Positions 6,301 to 8,425 of a stretch of 8,425 bases of DNA are shown piece by piece. A program made the position numbers and the translations under genes. Each line of letters starts with the position of its first letter. Position 1 is the first letter of the stretch. The stretch lies in contig JAUXEQ010000053.1 in NCBI GenBank assembly GCA_030620455.1, positions 1 through 8,425 on the forward strand, given 5' to 3'. Under the pieces are notes generated by a model. That model was given only the letters and a program-made list of their open reading frames with translations, was not told where the DNA came from and did not search any database. The stretch is from a bacterium. Lineage in GTDB: Bacteria; UBP14; UBA6098; B30-G16.

Positions 6301-7602
6301 ATGGAAAACGAATTGTTAGAAGGGTTAAGAAGAATTTGGGATCAGGCTAATGAATTAAAGAAACTGTCCTATTTTATTTTCAATGAAGCAAACACAAAAG
6401 AAGTAATTATAAAACCTGTCCTTGAGCTTCTCGGGTGGCGAATTGAAAAAGGTGAAATGTCTATGGAGTTCCCTGTTAAATCTGACAAAGGCACACTCAG
6501 CATAGATTATGCGCTTATACTAAATGGAGAATCAAAGGTTATTGTCGAATGTAAATCACTTAAGACAAACTTAACGGATAAGGAATCTATACAAGTCATG
6601 AAACAGGCCTTTTTCAGCAAAATACCCTGGGGAATACTCTCAAACGGTCAAACTTGGATCATAAATAACACAGAATATCATGAGGAATTTTTTCGGTTTG
6701 ATCTTTCTAAACCTGAGAAATCCATATCTAACATTAAACTCTTAACAAGAGAATCGTTAGAAGCAGGCGAATTGCAGGATAACTTTGAAGATGAATACAC
6801 CGCTCAAATAATTAATCGATTTCTGAATGAAAACAAAGATAGATTGGTAGATGAAATCCATAAGCAAGACAAAAAACTAAATAAACCAACAATTGCAAGA
6901 CTATGGGGAAAGATAAAGATTACAACAGAAAAAGAATCTTCAGAAATAACAAGAACTACAGAGGAAGTTACTGCAAAAAGCAAACTAATATTTCCAATGA
7001 ACATATACGCTACATATAAAGGTCAACGTTTTGAAGCCAAGTTGCTGCCGAAACGAAAGATATTATATGAAGGTAAGGAGTATAATTCACCGAGTGGTGC
7101 TGCAAAATCTATCACTGGAGCAGCAGTTTGGGATGGTTGGCACTTTTGGAAACTTGTAAATAATGATGAGAAAATAATTACAGTCAGAGACCTAGGGATT
7201 GGAACTCATATTCCAGATCTCGAAATCTTGAATGAAAACAGTTTGAGAATAATCAAGATAATAGAAAACACTTTAAAAGAAAAAGATCCTCAAATAACAA
7301 CAAAGAAATTTGGAAAGTGGCACATAGGAATAGGGCGTTATGTAGTAAGTCAGGAAAGGTGGATATGGTTTTTGGTTTTTACTTTTGGGAAAAAAAATAT
7401 AGAGAATTTATATATAAATTGTCCATATAAAAAGTTTAATGAACCTAACAACATGATGCAGAATGGTAGTTCTTATATTTGGAAAGATGCTACTTCATGG
7501 ATTCACCTTGAGACACCAGAACATGCAAAAGCAATTCTACCCGAGGTTAAGGCAGCATATGAATATTTCAGATCCAAATACTCGTTAAGTGAAAATGAAT
7601 AA
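6301..7602 (+). CDS. HsdR-N-like PD-(D/E)xK nuclease fused to a RAMA-like domain
   Basis: The 433 residues form three parts. Residues 1-175 resemble the N-terminal domain of type I restriction HsdR proteins: helix E34-VIIKPVLELLGW, then D69 in SIDYAL and E83-C-K85 in VIVECKSL. These supply the metal-binding residues of a PD-(D/E)xK nuclease, followed by WGILSNGQTWII. A charged linker (about 176-228) leads to a RAMA-like domain (about 230-300) with LYEGKEYNSPSGAAKSITG and the WDGWHFW signature. That domain is found in restriction enzymes and adenine methylases and is predicted to help recognise DNA. Residues 310-433, rich in aromatics, I do not recognise. No helicase motor, methylase or specificity subunit is adjacent, so this is not a standard type I system; a modification-dependent single-protein nuclease is the best guess. 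An upstream in-frame ATG (6268) has no ribosome site, whereas AAGGAG sits 6 bases before 6301. The gene stands alone, divergent from rnfC. Confidence 0.82.
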   Translation: MENELLEGLRRIWDQANELKKLSYFIFNEANTKEVIIKPVLELLGWRIEKGEMSMEFPVKSDKGTLSIDYALILNGESKVIVECKSLKTNLTDKESIQVMKQAFFSKIPWGILSNGQTWIINNTEYHEEFFRFDLSKPEKSISNIKLLTRESLEAGELQDNFEDEYTAQIINRFLNENKDRLVDEIHKQDKKLNKPTIARLWGKIKITTEKESSEITRTTEEVTAKSKLIFPMNIYATYKGQRFEAKLLPKRKILYEGKEYNSPSGAAKSITGAAVWDGWHFWKLVNNDEKIITVRDLGIGTHIPDLEILNENSLRIIKIIENTLKEKDPQITTKKFGKWHIGIGRYVVSQERWIWFLVFTFGKKNIENLYINCPYKKFNEPNNMMQNGSSYIWKDATSWIHLETPEHAKAILPEVKAAYEYFRSKYSLSENE

Positions 7603-7678
7603 TAACATAAGCAATCTTAATTACCGAGTTTCCCTAATCAAATTCATTTACTATTATACTTAACATTTAAAACATGTT

Positions 7679-7693
7679 ACTGTCTATGACAGT
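7679..7693. repeat. Hairpin ACTGTC-TAT-GACAGT after the nuclease gene
   Basis: A perfect 6-bp stem with a 3-base loop lies 76 bases after the nuclease stop, immediately preceded by the self-complementary AACATGTT (7671-7678). It is followed by CTCTCATTAG rather than a T-run, so it is at best a weak or factor-assisted terminator, or a protein site upstream of cysS. Confidence 0.3.
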
Positions 7694-7728
7694 CTCTCAT
7701 TAGATTTATAGATTTTTCCCAAAATTAG

Positions 7729-7756
7729 TTGTAAATTTTTCTAACTACATTAAAAT
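7729..7756 (+). promoter_or_regulatory. Putative cysS promoter
   Basis: TTGTAA (7729-7734), a 16-base spacer and TAAAAT (7751-7756, 5 of 6 matches) would start transcription near 7763, about 36 bases before the cysS ATG. The predicted start abuts the perfect palindrome TATTCTTAAGAATA (7764-7777), which could be an operator. Confidence 0.4.
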
Positions 7757-7798
7757 TGATACCTATTCTTAAGAATACGCTTTTAACCAGAGGAAACT

Positions 7799-8425
7799 AT
7801 GGCACTGAGATTTTACGACACATTGTTCAAAAAACTTAAAGCTTTCACATCGCTAATACCGGGTAAAGTCAGGATGTATACCTGCGGTCCCACAGTTTAC
7901 AACTTTGCACATATTGGCAATTTCCGCACATACATTTTTGAGGATTTACTGCGAAGATATTTGAAATTCAAAGGATTTGAAGTTACTCAAGTAATGAACC
8001 TAACCGATGTCGAGGATAAAGTTATAAAAGCAGTCATGGAAACTGGGATGTCATTAGCAGAATTAAGTCAAAAATATATCGATGCATTTTTCGAGGACCT
8101 CGATACACTTAGAATAGAACATGCCGAAGTTTATCCTAAAGCCACAGAGCATATCGATGAGATTGTAAAATTAATACAAAAGCTTATGGATAAAGGATTT
8201 GCTTATAGAAGTGACGATGGCTCAATCTATTATTCAATAAGCAAATTCCCAAAATACGGTAAGCTTTCCGGCAAAAAACCTGAAGATCTAATCCCGGGAG
8301 CACGAGTTAGCCATGACGAATATGATAAGGAGCAATGGGCTGATTTCGCTCTTTGGAAAGCTTGGGACACGGACGATGGCGATATTTTCTGGGAAACTGA
8401 ATTAGGTAAAGGACGTCCCGGTTGG
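7799..8425 (+). CDS. cysS: Cysteine--tRNA ligase, N-terminal part (cut by window end)
   Basis: The first 209 codons of cysteinyl-tRNA synthetase are present; the family is usually about 450-500 residues. The enzyme activates cysteine with ATP and charges tRNA-Cys. The class I catalytic fold begins with RMYTCGPTVYNFAHIGNFR (25-43): C29 is the first zinc ligand that selects cysteine, and HIGN (38-41) is the HIGH-type ATP signature. MNLTDVEDKVI (66-76), YYSISKFPKYGKLSG (144-158) and the stretch leading to GRPGW (205-209) are all as expected. The window stops just before the HIECSAM zinc motif and the KMSKS loop, which must lie to the right. AGAGG sits 5 bases before the ATG. The frame is uninterrupted. 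It appears to have its own promoter and is unrelated in function to the nuclease gene upstream. Confidence 0.96.
   Translation, partial: MALRFYDTLFKKLKAFTSLIPGKVRMYTCGPTVYNFAHIGNFRTYIFEDLLRRYLKFKGFEVTQVMNLTDVEDKVIKAVMETGMSLAELSQKYIDAFFEDLDTLRIEHAEVYPKATEHIDEIVKLIQKLMDKGFAYRSDDGSIYYSISKFPKYGKLSGKKPEDLIPGARVSHDEYDKEQWADFALWKAWDTDDGDIFWETELGKGRPGW

Noticed and set aside
7603..7798. Possible intrinsic terminator between the nuclease gene and cysS
   Set aside because: The ACTGTC/GACAGT hairpin has no following T-run, and the T-rich stretches further on (7711-7717, 7736-7740) have no stem before them.

Overview
The window is AT-rich bacterial DNA. Its genes use clear Shine-Dalgarno sites (GGAGG, AAGGAG, AGAGG), which argues against Bacteroidetes proper. 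An RnfC subunit and a clostridial-type 2[4Fe-4S] ferredoxin suggest an anaerobe with ferredoxin-based energy metabolism. I cannot name the lineage from the sequence; an uncultured or deep-branching anaerobic phylum would fit.

Layout from left to right. Positions 1-54 may hold the last 17 codons of a plus-strand gene. On the minus strand, a membrane-bound PAS-PAS histidine kinase (717-2681) is followed 37 bases later by a single-domain Rcp1-like response regulator (230-679), forming a two-component pair with no DNA-binding output. About 700 bases without a convincing protein gene follow (2700-3394), ending in a strong bidirectional hairpin terminator (3395-3422); a small plus-strand RNA could lie there. 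A 56-residue ferredoxin gene (3444-3614, minus) has its own promoter. Next comes a minus-strand pair: rnfC (4669-5982), then a short-form RmlA sugar-nucleotidyltransferase (3863-4627). The rest of the Rnf complex is not next to rnfC, which is unusual.

On the plus strand, a lone gene (6301-7602) fuses an HsdR-N-like PD-(D/E)xK nuclease fold to a RAMA-like domain and an unrecognised C-terminal domain. It looks like a single-gene modification-sensing or restriction-type defence protein. cysS (7799 to the window edge) starts at the right end and is cut by the window boundary after 209 codons.

Three start codons were moved downstream of the longest open frame because the Shine-Dalgarno site serves the inner start: the kinase (2681), the nucleotidyltransferase (4627) and the nuclease (6301). 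The best candidate for an undescribed system is the orphan nuclease-RAMA protein. The next most interesting points are the detached rnfC and the possible small RNA in the 3.3 kb gap. No tRNA, rRNA, CRISPR array or insertion sequence was seen.
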